A stretch of 64,000 bases of DNA. Origin: Micromonospora sp. R77. GTDB taxonomy: Bacteria; Actinomycetota; Actinomycetes; Mycobacteriales; Micromonosporaceae. The translations under genes were made by a program, and so were the position numbers. The stretch is taken from NCBI RefSeq assembly GCF_022747945.1, contig NZ_JALDST010000001.1:6076001-6140000 (forward strand), written 5' to 3'. The notes under the pieces were generated by a model. The model did not search any database. It saw only the letters and a list, made by a program, of their open reading frames with translations, and was not told where the DNA came from. Numbering within the stretch: position 1 is the stretch's first letter; every line of letters begins with the position of its first letter. Of the stretch, positions 52,162 through 58,988 are shown piece by piece.

Positions 52162-53357
52162 GTGCCTCGTCTTTGGACGTTGGCCGTGTAATCCGTCGGT
52201 TCGGAGGCCGTCTCGGGCAGGCTGTCCCTCTCGCTGTTGTGTGGGAGGTGATGCCGGGTGGGACGACGCCCGGAGGTGTTCGTGCGGGCGCTGTCGATGG
52301 CCGAGGGCCAGCGGCTGCAGAAGATCACGCGGACCGCGAAGAACCCGGTCAAGCTGCGCCGGGCGATCGTGGTTCTGATGTCTGGCCAGGGCCAGCCGGC
52401 GCCCGACATCGCGTACCTGCTCAAGGCCACCGAGGACTACGTCCGCGACGTGATCCACGCGTTCAACGAGCGGGGGTTCGACGCGCTGGACCCAAAATGG
52501 AGAGGGGGCACACCGAACAAGATCAATGAGCAGACCCGCGACTGGATCTGTGTGATCGCCCGGTGTGACCCCCGCTTCCTCGGCCAGCCGTTCTCGACCT
52601 GGTCGCTGTCCAAGCTGCGTGACTACCTGATCGCCACTGGCCAGGTGGACACGATCAGCATCGAGACCGTCCGGCGGATCCTGCACGAACGCGGCGTCAC
52701 CTGGCAGACGTCGAAGACGTGGAAAGCCAGCAACGACCCGGACTTCACCGCCAAGATGCGTCGGGTCCTCGACCTCTACGACCATCCACCGGCCGGCGGC
52801 CGGGTCATCTGCGTCGACGAGTTCGGGCCGCTGAACCTGCAGCCCCGGCCGGGCAAAGCCTGGAAACCGCAGGGCAACCCGGTCCGACTCCGGGCGACTT
52901 ACCACCGTGACCACGGTGTCCGGCACATGATCGCCAGCCTCGACCTGGCCACCGGACGAATCCACTACCGGATCCGGGACCGGAAACGATCGAGCGAGTT
53001 CCTCGACTTCCTCAAGACCCTGCGGCGCCGCTGGCCAGGACAGACGCTGCATCTGATCCTGGACAACTTCTCCCCGCACAAGCACCCCACCGTCCGGGCC
53101 TGGTGCCAGGCCAACGACGTTGAGCTGGTCTTCCTGCCGACCTACAGCTCCTGGCTGAACTGGATCGAAGCCGAGTTCGCCGCTTTGCGCTACTTCGCCC
53201 TCAACGGCACCGACCACCGCACCCACGCCGAGCAGGACACCGTCATCGGCGACTACATCCGCTGGCACAACCAGCGCGCCCGTCCGAAAACGGGATACGC
53301 GACCAAGTCCAAGATCCGCCACCCAGATTACCCCTTCAAGGCCGCGTGACGAGGCAC
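52162..53357 (+). mobile_element. Intact IS630-family insertion sequence, 1196 bp
   Basis: Terminal inverted repeats GTGCCTCGTC and GACGAGGCAC, perfect over 10 bp, flanked by TA on both sides (52160-52161 and 53358-53359), which is the target duplication typical of IS630/Tc1-type elements. A single full-length transposase gene lies inside. The ends and the host gene reading frame are undamaged, so the insertion is recent. Confidence 0.92.
52258..53349 (+). CDS. IS630-family DDE transposase
   Basis: 363 residues from GTG 52258 with GGGAGGTG upstream. N-terminal winged HTH region (ITRTAKNPVKLRRAIVVLMS, APDIAYLLKATEDYVRDVI). The DDE triad: Asp in VICVDEFGPLN, Asp in HLILDNFSPHKHP, Glu in SSWLNWIEAEF. 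Ends 8 bp before the right terminal repeat boundary. Full length and apparently active. Confidence 0.93.
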   Translation: MGRRPEVFVRALSMAEGQRLQKITRTAKNPVKLRRAIVVLMSGQGQPAPDIAYLLKATEDYVRDVIHAFNERGFDALDPKWRGGTPNKINEQTRDWICVIARCDPRFLGQPFSTWSLSKLRDYLIATGQVDTISIETVRRILHERGVTWQTSKTWKASNDPDFTAKMRRVLDLYDHPPAGGRVICVDEFGPLNLQPRPGKAWKPQGNPVRLRATYHRDHGVRHMIASLDLATGRIHYRIRDRKRSSEFLDFLKTLRRRWPGQTLHLILDNFSPHKHPTVRAWCQANDVELVFLPTYSSWLNWIEAEFAALRYFALNGTDHRTHAEQDTVIGDYIRWHNQRARPKTGYATKSKIRHPDYPFKAA

Positions 53358-53479
53358 TAGCCCACGACGGGCGAAAGCTGTTCGACCACGACGACACGCT
53401 GCGCCGGCTGACGCTGCTTGACGCGCAGTCCACACCTTCCGGACACCTGCTCTTGGGGTACCGCGCTCTTCCGGCCTGA

Positions 53480-54171
53480 GCGCCGATCGAGATATGCCGC
53501 TCACCCTGACCGTTACACGAGGTACAAGCGGGACTCGTGAGGGAGATCGAGCGGCGAGGCGCCAGTCTGCCCCCATCCCGCGGATAGATGCCAAGGACTG
53601 CGGCGCCCGATCGGGGTCAAGGGTGGCCGTAGGCCATCGGCATGCCGACGCGCAGCGCCCTTGACGCCGGCCGTAGAGGATTGGGCATCCGGGGGAAGGA
53701 CCATGCCCTGGCTCTCGTCGTCGAACCGCGAACAGTGCCCGCATGGCTCGGAGGCAAGCAGCTCTGCTGCGCGGCAGCGATCGCCCCGCCCTCGATGGAG
53801 AGCAACCGCGATGGCGATCGTCCCGCCTCAACCCTTCATGCTCCAGGTGCTCCGGAGCGTGGCCGGCCGGCCCGGCCGATGCCGGCCGGAGGTCGCCAGC
53901 AGGCCGGGGCCGGGCCGGCGCGGCCCGCTTGCGGGCCGCCTTGATCTGTAGAGCGGAATTCGGCAACCAACTGCTACCGCGTCAAGCATGTGGTGGGACT
54001 AGACAACTGCTACCGCGTCTCGGCTGACCGCTTCGAGATCGTGGTCCGGTCGATGACCGACCCGGGGCGGCGGTTGACGCCGGCGCGGCGAGTGTCGACG
54101 CGGCCGGGTGTTTCATGGAGGTGGCGCGTGGGTGGTTCCTGCTGTGTCCGGGCTGCGGGGGTGCTCGCCGG
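53480..54171. other. Intergenic region of ~690 bp
   Basis: No convincing gene. Small open frames on both strands are Arg/Pro/Gly rich and featureless. CAACTGCTACCGCGTC occurs twice (53967-53982 and 54004-54019), a 16-bp direct repeat 37 bp apart. A GC hairpin is listed separately. Confidence 0.5.
53920..53939. terminator. Possible hairpin terminator
   Basis: 8-bp perfect stem GCGGCCCG/CGGGCCGC with a 4-nt loop in the gap downstream of the adenylate-kinase-like gene (which ends at 54172). In DNA this GC rich the structure may be coincidental. Confidence 0.35.
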
Positions 54172-54804
54172 TTATGCGAGTGCTCCGGTGGTGATCTCGA
54201 CCGGGGTGAGGGTGGCGTCGATGGAGATCAGCTTGCCTGATGCGCGGTAATGGTTGAGCGTGACCGCTGCGGCTGGTCGGTAGGACTGCAGGCCTGCGGT
54301 GATGCTGTGGGAGCTGTCGTCGGGGCGTTGGAACAGTTCGCCTCCACAGCGATCGCAGACGCCTTGGTGTGCGGGGGCGGCGAGCTCCGTATGCCAGGTT
54401 CTGCCGCAGCCGCGGCAGGTGCGACGGCCGGTCAGGCGGCGTAGGACCTCGGTGTCGGGTAGGACGAGGTCGATTGCCCGGTCGAGGGGTGTGCCGAGGT
54501 AGGACAGCAGGGCGTCGAGCGCGACCGCGGTGACGACGTGGTTGGGGAAACCGTCGAGGACGAAGCCCTCGGCGACGTCTGGTTGCGTGAGCCGGTTGCG
54601 GATCATGGACAGGAGGACATGATCTGGTACGAGTCGACCAGCGTTCATATACTTCACGGCTTGGAGCGCCGCCGGCGTCCTGGCGGAAATGTCGGCTTGG
54701 ACAACGTTGGCGAGGCTGATGCAGGGAACGCCGAGACGTTCGGCGATGGCGCTGGCGACGGTGTCACGGCCGGAGCCGGGTGGTCCGAGAACGGCCATGC
54801 GCAC
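54172..54804 (-). CDS. Divergent adenylate-kinase-like protein with zinc-type lid
   Basis: 210 residues. The fold is clear: P-loop VLGPPGSGRDTVASAIAERL, AGRLVPDHVLLSMIRNRL, GFVLDGFPNHV, GRRTCRGCGRTWH and VCDRCGGELFQRPDD (four lid cysteines), and the C-terminal LNHYRASGKLISIDAT. Several catalytic residues differ from true Adk: P-loop Lys is Arg (GSGRDT), the AMP-contact Arg of TGDMLR is replaced (SLANVVQ), DGFPR is DGFPN, and the Arg before the final helix is missing. It may be a kinase for another nucleotide or metabolite, or a non-catalytic relative. ATG 54798 is an alternative start. No operon partner. Confidence 0.82.
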   Translation of the reverse strand: MRMAVLGPPGSGRDTVASAIAERLGVPCISLANVVQADISARTPAALQAVKYMNAGRLVPDHVLLSMIRNRLTQPDVAEGFVLDGFPNHVVTAVALDALLSYLGTPLDRAIDLVLPDTEVLRRLTGRRTCRGCGRTWHTELAAPAHQGVCDRCGGELFQRPDDSSHSITAGLQSYRPAAAVTLNHYRASGKLISIDATLTPVEITTGALA

Positions 54805-55215
54805 CCGCGCAGCCTATCCGTGCGGCAGCGGGACAGGGGCGGGGCGTCGAGACGGTCATCGCTGGGTGCGGCTGCGGTCGGCTCGTGGGCTGGCCTGCCG
54901 GCCGCCCGGAGGGAACGTGCAAGTGAGGAGAAGTAGTTCCTCGCCGCGTCGCCGCCTCAGAGTGCCTTGGATTGCCGGCAGAAGGGCTGCGATCGGGGAG
55001 CAGGTGGGAGCGGCAGGGGGGTACAGAACGACCTTCAACTGCGGTGCTGCGCCTGGTGCGAGGGAGTGGCTCGGTGCGGCGGTTGAGGTGGGCGGCCACC
55101 GTGGACGATGCCATCGGTGCTCCGCCTTTGCTGAGTGATCTCTTGCGACGCAGCAGGGAGAATTATGCGTGGCGCGCATCTTTGCGTCTTGCGCAAGAAT
55201 TGATAGCGTGGTGGC
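54805..55215. other. Intergenic region of ~410 bp
   Basis: Lies between divergent genes and should contain both promoters. No gene recognised. The right end holds the palindrome described at 55187-55198 and the AT-richer sequence GAATTGATAGCG before the TetR start. Confidence 0.5.
55187..55198. promoter_or_regulatory. Palindromic TetR-type operator
   Basis: TCTTGCGCAAGA, a perfect 12-bp palindrome 17 bp before the TetR start, where it would overlap the promoter and allow autoregulation. A weaker inverted pair ATGCG...CGCAT lies just to the left. Confidence 0.55.
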
Positions 55216-55836
55216 ATGACGGGGCTGCGGGAGCGCAAGAAGGCCGAGACGAGGGCGGCGCTCGGCTGGGCCGCGATCCACCTCACCGCCGAGCGCGGCT
55301 ACGACAACGTCCGCGTCGAGGACATCGCCGAGGCGGCCGGTGTCTCCCCGCGTACCTTCAACAACTACTTCTCCAGCAAGGCGGAGGCGATCGCCTCCCG
55401 CCACCTGGACCGCAGTCTGCGCACCGCCGCCGCGCTGCGCGAACGGCCCGGCGACGAGCCGCTCTGGGTGGCGCTCACCCAGGCCGCGCTGGAGCAGTTC
55501 ACGCGCGGCCCCGAGGTCGAGGCGATGCCATCGCCCGCACACCCCCAGTGGGCGGCCGGCGTACGCGCCATGCTGGCCGAACCCGCGTTGCAGGCCGAAG
55601 GGCTGCGGGCGGCTGCGATCGCCGAGGCCGAGTTGGCCGCCGCGGTCGCCGAGCGTACCGGCACCGACCTTGCCGCCGACATGTATCCGAGGCTCGTCGC
55701 GGCCGCCGCGAGCGCGGCCGTCGGCGTCGCCATGCGGCACTATCTCGACAGCGGCGACCCGCCCACCCCGATCGATCGCCTCATCATCGACGCCTTCACC
55801 CAGATCGCCGCCGGACTCCCGGTGCCGTCCCGCTGA
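55216..55836 (+). CDS. TetR-family transcriptional regulator
   Basis: 206 residues. N-terminal HTH: TRAALGWAAIHLTAERGYDN, VRVEDIAEAAGVSPRTFNNY, FSSKAEAIASRHLD. The C-terminal ligand domain is helical and Ala rich (QWAAGVRAMLAEPALQAEGL ... AFTQIAAGLPV). It lies 122 bp upstream of the FAD monooxygenase on the same strand, and such pairs usually mean the regulator controls the oxygenase in response to an aromatic compound (inference). Confidence 0.9.
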   Translation: MTGLRERKKAETRAALGWAAIHLTAERGYDNVRVEDIAEAAGVSPRTFNNYFSSKAEAIASRHLDRSLRTAAALRERPGDEPLWVALTQAALEQFTRGPEVEAMPSPAHPQWAAGVRAMLAEPALQAEGLRAAAIAEAELAAAVAERTGTDLAADMYPRLVAAAASAAVGVAMRHYLDSGDPPTPIDRLIIDAFTQIAAGLPVPSR

Positions 55837-55958
55837 CGCCCAGGTTCGCGCAGGACACCAGCTCACCCACACCTCCAGCCGCGTCACACCCCGCGGCGGG
55901 CCCGGCCGCGTGCCGCGCCCGCCGGGGCAATGCCGCACGCCCCGAAAGGATCACGATC

Positions 55959-57458
55959 ATGATCGATGTCGTCATCGTCGGAGCCGGCCCCAACGGGCTC
56001 ATGCTCGCCTGTGAACTGGCCCTCGCCGGCGTACACCCGGTCGTCCTCGAACGCCACGCCGCGCCCACCGGCGAGCCCCGCGCCAACGGCCTCGTCGGTC
56101 AGGTCGTCCGCCTGCTCGACCGGCGCGGCCTCTACGCGCGGCTCAGCGGCGAGAACGCCCCGCCGTCCCCCCTGCCGGCCTTCACCTTCGGCGCGTTCCC
56201 GCTGGACCTCACGATGCTCGCCGAGAACCCGCACTACGCGCTCGGTGTGCCCCAGGCCCAACTGGAGGCCACTCTCGCCGCCCGCGCGACCGAGCTCGGA
56301 GTGCACCTGCGCCGCGGTCATGAGGTCGTCGACCTCCGGCAACGCTCCGACGCGGTCGAGGTCCAGCTTGCCGACGGTACGCGGCTCACCTGCCGGTTCC
56401 TCGTCGGCGCCGACGGAGGCCGCAGCGCGGTGCGCCGACTGGCTGGTATCGACTTCCCCGGCGTCACCAACGACCGGTCGGTCTCCCGCACCGCCACCGT
56501 GACCGTCCCCGCGTCCTGCCTCGACCCCGGGACCGGCGGCCTGGTCGCCCTCGGCTACGGGGTGGTCCCGCCGTTCCAGCACACCCGCACCGCGCGCGGC
56601 CTGATCGCCTGGGCCCCGTTCCCCGGCCGCCCGGCGATCCTCAGCACGACGGAGTGGCCGGACACGCCGACGAGCGACGGGACCCCGATGAGCCTGGCGG
56701 AGCTACGCGCCAGCGTCGCCCGGGTGCTCGGCGTCGACATCCCCCTCGGTGCTGCTGACGGCCCCGGCCTGCTGCGGCGGCTGGCCGGCGGCAACACCCG
56801 CATCGCCGCCCGGTATCGCGCCGGGCGGGTGCTGCTGCTGGGCGACGCCGCGCACGTGCACTCCGCGATCGGTGGCCCCGGTCTCAACCTGGGTCTGCAG
56901 GACGCGGTCAACCTCGGTTGGAAGCTCGCCGCCACGGTGCGGGGCTGGGCGCCGTCGGGCCTGCTCGACACGTACGAGACCGAGCGCCGACCCGTCGCGG
57001 AACGGGTCGTCATGTCGTCCCAGGCGCAGTCGGCACTGATCGGGCCCGGCGACGAGATCACCGGCCTGCGGGAACTCTTCGCCGAACTGCTGCGCAAGCC
57101 GGAGGTGACCGGGCACATCGCGGCGCTGATGTCCGGCGCGGACATCCACTACCCGGCTGACCCCGCCGACCCGTTGGCTGGCCGCTGCGCCCCCGACGTG
57201 GTCGTGCACGACGCCCACGGCCCGATCCGCCTCGCCGAGCTGACCCGCACCGCCCGGCCGCTGCTGCTGGACGCCACCGGTGCCTACGCCGAGGTCGCCG
57301 CGCCGTGGCGGGACCGGGTGGACGTGGTCACCGGCACCTTGCAGGGCACGGCCGCGACCGCGTTGCTCGTACGCCCCGACTGCTTCGTCGCCTGGTCCGC
57401 GGGGGACGCCGGCACGCTGCGCGCCGCACTCACCCGACACTTCGGCCTTCCCCTCTGA
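55959..57458 (+). CDS. FAD-dependent aromatic monooxygenase (PheA/TetX/Rox type)
   Basis: 499 residues from ATG 55959, with GAAAGGA upstream. FAD-binding GxGxxG as IVGAGPNGLMLACELALAG, the NAD(P)H/FAD DG motif FLVGADGGRSAVRRLAGIDF, and the GD motif RVLLLGDAAHVHSAIGGPGL followed by NLGLQDAVNLGWKLAA. The C-terminal thioredoxin-like domain is as in polyketide hydroxylases and rifampicin monooxygenases. It could hydroxylate an aromatic antibiotic or another phenolic substrate. Preceded by the TetR regulator. Confidence 0.9.
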   Translation: MIDVVIVGAGPNGLMLACELALAGVHPVVLERHAAPTGEPRANGLVGQVVRLLDRRGLYARLSGENAPPSPLPAFTFGAFPLDLTMLAENPHYALGVPQAQLEATLAARATELGVHLRRGHEVVDLRQRSDAVEVQLADGTRLTCRFLVGADGGRSAVRRLAGIDFPGVTNDRSVSRTATVTVPASCLDPGTGGLVALGYGVVPPFQHTRTARGLIAWAPFPGRPAILSTTEWPDTPTSDGTPMSLAELRASVARVLGVDIPLGAADGPGLLRRLAGGNTRIAARYRAGRVLLLGDAAHVHSAIGGPGLNLGLQDAVNLGWKLAATVRGWAPSGLLDTYETERRPVAERVVMSSQAQSALIGPGDEITGLRELFAELLRKPEVTGHIAALMSGADIHYPADPADPLAGRCAPDVVVHDAHGPIRLAELTRTARPLLLDATGAYAEVAAPWRDRVDVVTGTLQGTAATALLVRPDCFVAWSAGDAGTLRAALTRHFGLPL

Positions 57459-57550
57459 CCGAGAGTCAGATCCTGAATCGCCGGCGGGTGTCGGCGAGAT
57501 CTCGGGAGCCTGTTCGCCCTCCGTGTGAGCGCGTGTCTGCAGACGGAGCT

Positions 57551-58078
57551 TCAGCGGGTCACGTCATGCACGTGATGCTCGATGTCATGCAGGAAGTAGA
57601 TCGCGAAGGTCTTCACCGTGAACAACGACCCGTTACTCCGCCGACCCGGACGGTCCCACTGATCCGACTTCACCCCGTCAAACGCTGCCGCCGTCGCCTC
57701 AGCCTCCGCAGCCAGTTGGTCGGCCACCTCCGTCGGAACCTGATGGAAGTAATCCGCTTTGACAGCGGTAACGTCCTGGTCCCAATTCGCGAAAGTCGGA
57801 TCGTCCTCCCTCAGCATCAACTCCAGCCGCTCACGGAAGATCCGACAGGTGTCGCGTACGTGGCACGCGTACTCCACGGGAGACCACACCGTCGGTTCCG
57901 GCCGCTGAGAGGCGTCCTCCCGGGACAGCGACTCCCGCCAGAAGGGGATCGTGGCCCGCAGCCGGTCACCCGTGGACTCGACGTCCTGCGCCGAGAACCC
58001 GCACTGCTGGCACCCCATGCCGATGACGAAGGTCCAGTCGGCTGTCTCAGCCGGAACGGCTGGTGGTTGCTGCGTCAT
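57551..58078 (-). CDS. DinB/YfiT-family metalloprotein
   Basis: 175 residues from ATG 58078. Four-helix DinB fold with the metal His triad in VEYACHVRDTCRIF and YFLHDIEHHVHDV. N-terminal GMGCQQCGFS carries a CxxC pair. Family members act as mycothiol-dependent transferases in actinobacteria, which is the likely role; the substrate is unknown. Stands alone, convergent to the FAD monooxygenase. Confidence 0.85.
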   Translation of the reverse strand: MTQQPPAVPAETADWTFVIGMGCQQCGFSAQDVESTGDRLRATIPFWRESLSREDASQRPEPTVWSPVEYACHVRDTCRIFRERLELMLREDDPTFANWDQDVTAVKADYFHQVPTEVADQLAAEAEATAAAFDGVKSDQWDRPGRRSNGSLFTVKTFAIYFLHDIEHHVHDVTR

Positions 58079-58397
58079 GCTACGCAGCCTGCCCAAGTAG
58101 CGATCTTCCGTCAACGTACGCTCCCGCCGCTGAGCATGCTCGCCGCCGCCGCCCACCACGTCGCCATCGGGCGCGACCTCTGATCGGACTCGAAGGTGGT
58201 CGCGGTGCGGGAAGCAGCGACGTCCAAGGGCGTGGCTGATGGCCATGGCGCTGTCAATTGCCTGGGAGTTCTCGCTACCGCCCCCGTCGGCATCGTTCCG
58301 GCCTGACGGTCGCGCGATCTGCTGTTCCAGGGATTGGAGGAAATAGCGCCGCGATGGGGGTCGGTGCGAGCGTGGTCAGGAACTGAGGGTTCAGGGG
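58079..58397. other. Intergenic region of ~320 bp
   Basis: Divergent promoter space between the DinB and NTF2-like genes. No gene, repeat or operator recognised. Confidence 0.4.
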
Positions 58398-58823
58398 ATG
58401 AGGTGGGTCGCGATGGACCGGGACGGGGTGCGGCGGGGCCTGCGGATCGATGCAGCGCTGGCGGCGGCCGTGGACCACGTCCGGCTCTGCTACGTCTACC
58501 TGGACACCGGAGATCTTGACGGGTACGCCTCGCTGTTCGAGGCGGGGACACCACCGATGGGGTCCGGCGGCGGGGCAGCCGTACCCGAGATGCTCGCCTG
58601 GTTGCTCCGGTCGGGGTCCAGCGTGCACCACGCGGTGATCGACGTGTTCGGGTCGGACCGGCGGCTCGCTGCCGTGTATCGGTTGACGGTCGGCGGCGAG
58701 ACATACGACTTGGTGGACATCTTTCGCGTATCCGACCATGCTCTTTTCGTCGACCGGCAGTGCTTCGCCACGTCTTGGACACCCTGGTCGCCACCTCCTG
58801 CCCACGGGGACGCATCCAGCTGA
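58398..58823 (+). CDS. SnoaL/NTF2-like protein
   Basis: 141 residues (136 if ATG 58413 is used, which has GAGGTGGG upstream). The cone-fold signature: LRIDAALAAAVDHVRLCYVY, LDTGDLDGYASLFEAG, SGSSVHHAVIDVFGSDRR, LAAVYRLTVGGETYDLVDIF, RVSDHALFVDRQCF. The family covers small cyclases, isomerases and ligand-binding proteins, including polyketide cyclases. Possibly part of the cluster that begins at the right, but its function cannot be assigned. Confidence 0.72.
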   Translation: MRWVAMDRDGVRRGLRIDAALAAAVDHVRLCYVYLDTGDLDGYASLFEAGTPPMGSGGGAAVPEMLAWLLRSGSSVHHAVIDVFGSDRRLAAVYRLTVGGETYDLVDIFRVSDHALFVDRQCFATSWTPWSPPPAHGDASS

Positions 58824-58988
58824 TTCGCACGTGGTGCCGCGGACCCGACTCGACGACCGACCGTGGTCCGGCCGGTGGTCCGACCACTGCAGTTGTCACT
58901 CCGCCATCACCCGGATACGGTCTGTGTGAGACCGCTGCGGCAGGCGGGTACCTGTTGTCGCAGGCAGCGTGGAGAAGAAAAGACGGGG

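Larger units (their letters stand above)
51739..53479 (+). pseudogene. Dihydrofolate-reductase-family (RibD C-terminal-like) gene split by an IS630-type element
   Basis: Residues 1-141 are encoded at 51739-52161 (RKVVVYELLSLDGVAEEPGN, VLLGRGTYDYWVDYW, IGVHGSISLAQSLLKAGLVD, ELRLVITPAL). The gene resumes at 53360 in the same frame (AHDGRKLFDHDDTLRRLTLL, DAQSTPSGHLLLGYRALPA) to a TGA at 53477-53479. Removing the insertion and one TA gives an uninterrupted 180-residue protein of normal family length. The insertion adds PRLWTLAV and a stop to the first half. Before the insertion it was probably a functional NADPH-dependent reductase of unknown substrate. Confidence 0.9.

Noticed and set aside
53920..53939. 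Short GC hairpin as a strong terminator
   Set aside because: Kept only as a low-confidence entry: 8-bp GC stems are frequent by chance in this DNA, unlike the three 15-bp stems in the hydrolase region.
53328..53966. 212-codon minus-strand frame to the right of the insertion sequence
   Set aside because: Arg/Ala-rich and overlaps both the IS end and the 3' part of the interrupted reductase gene; no domain recognised.
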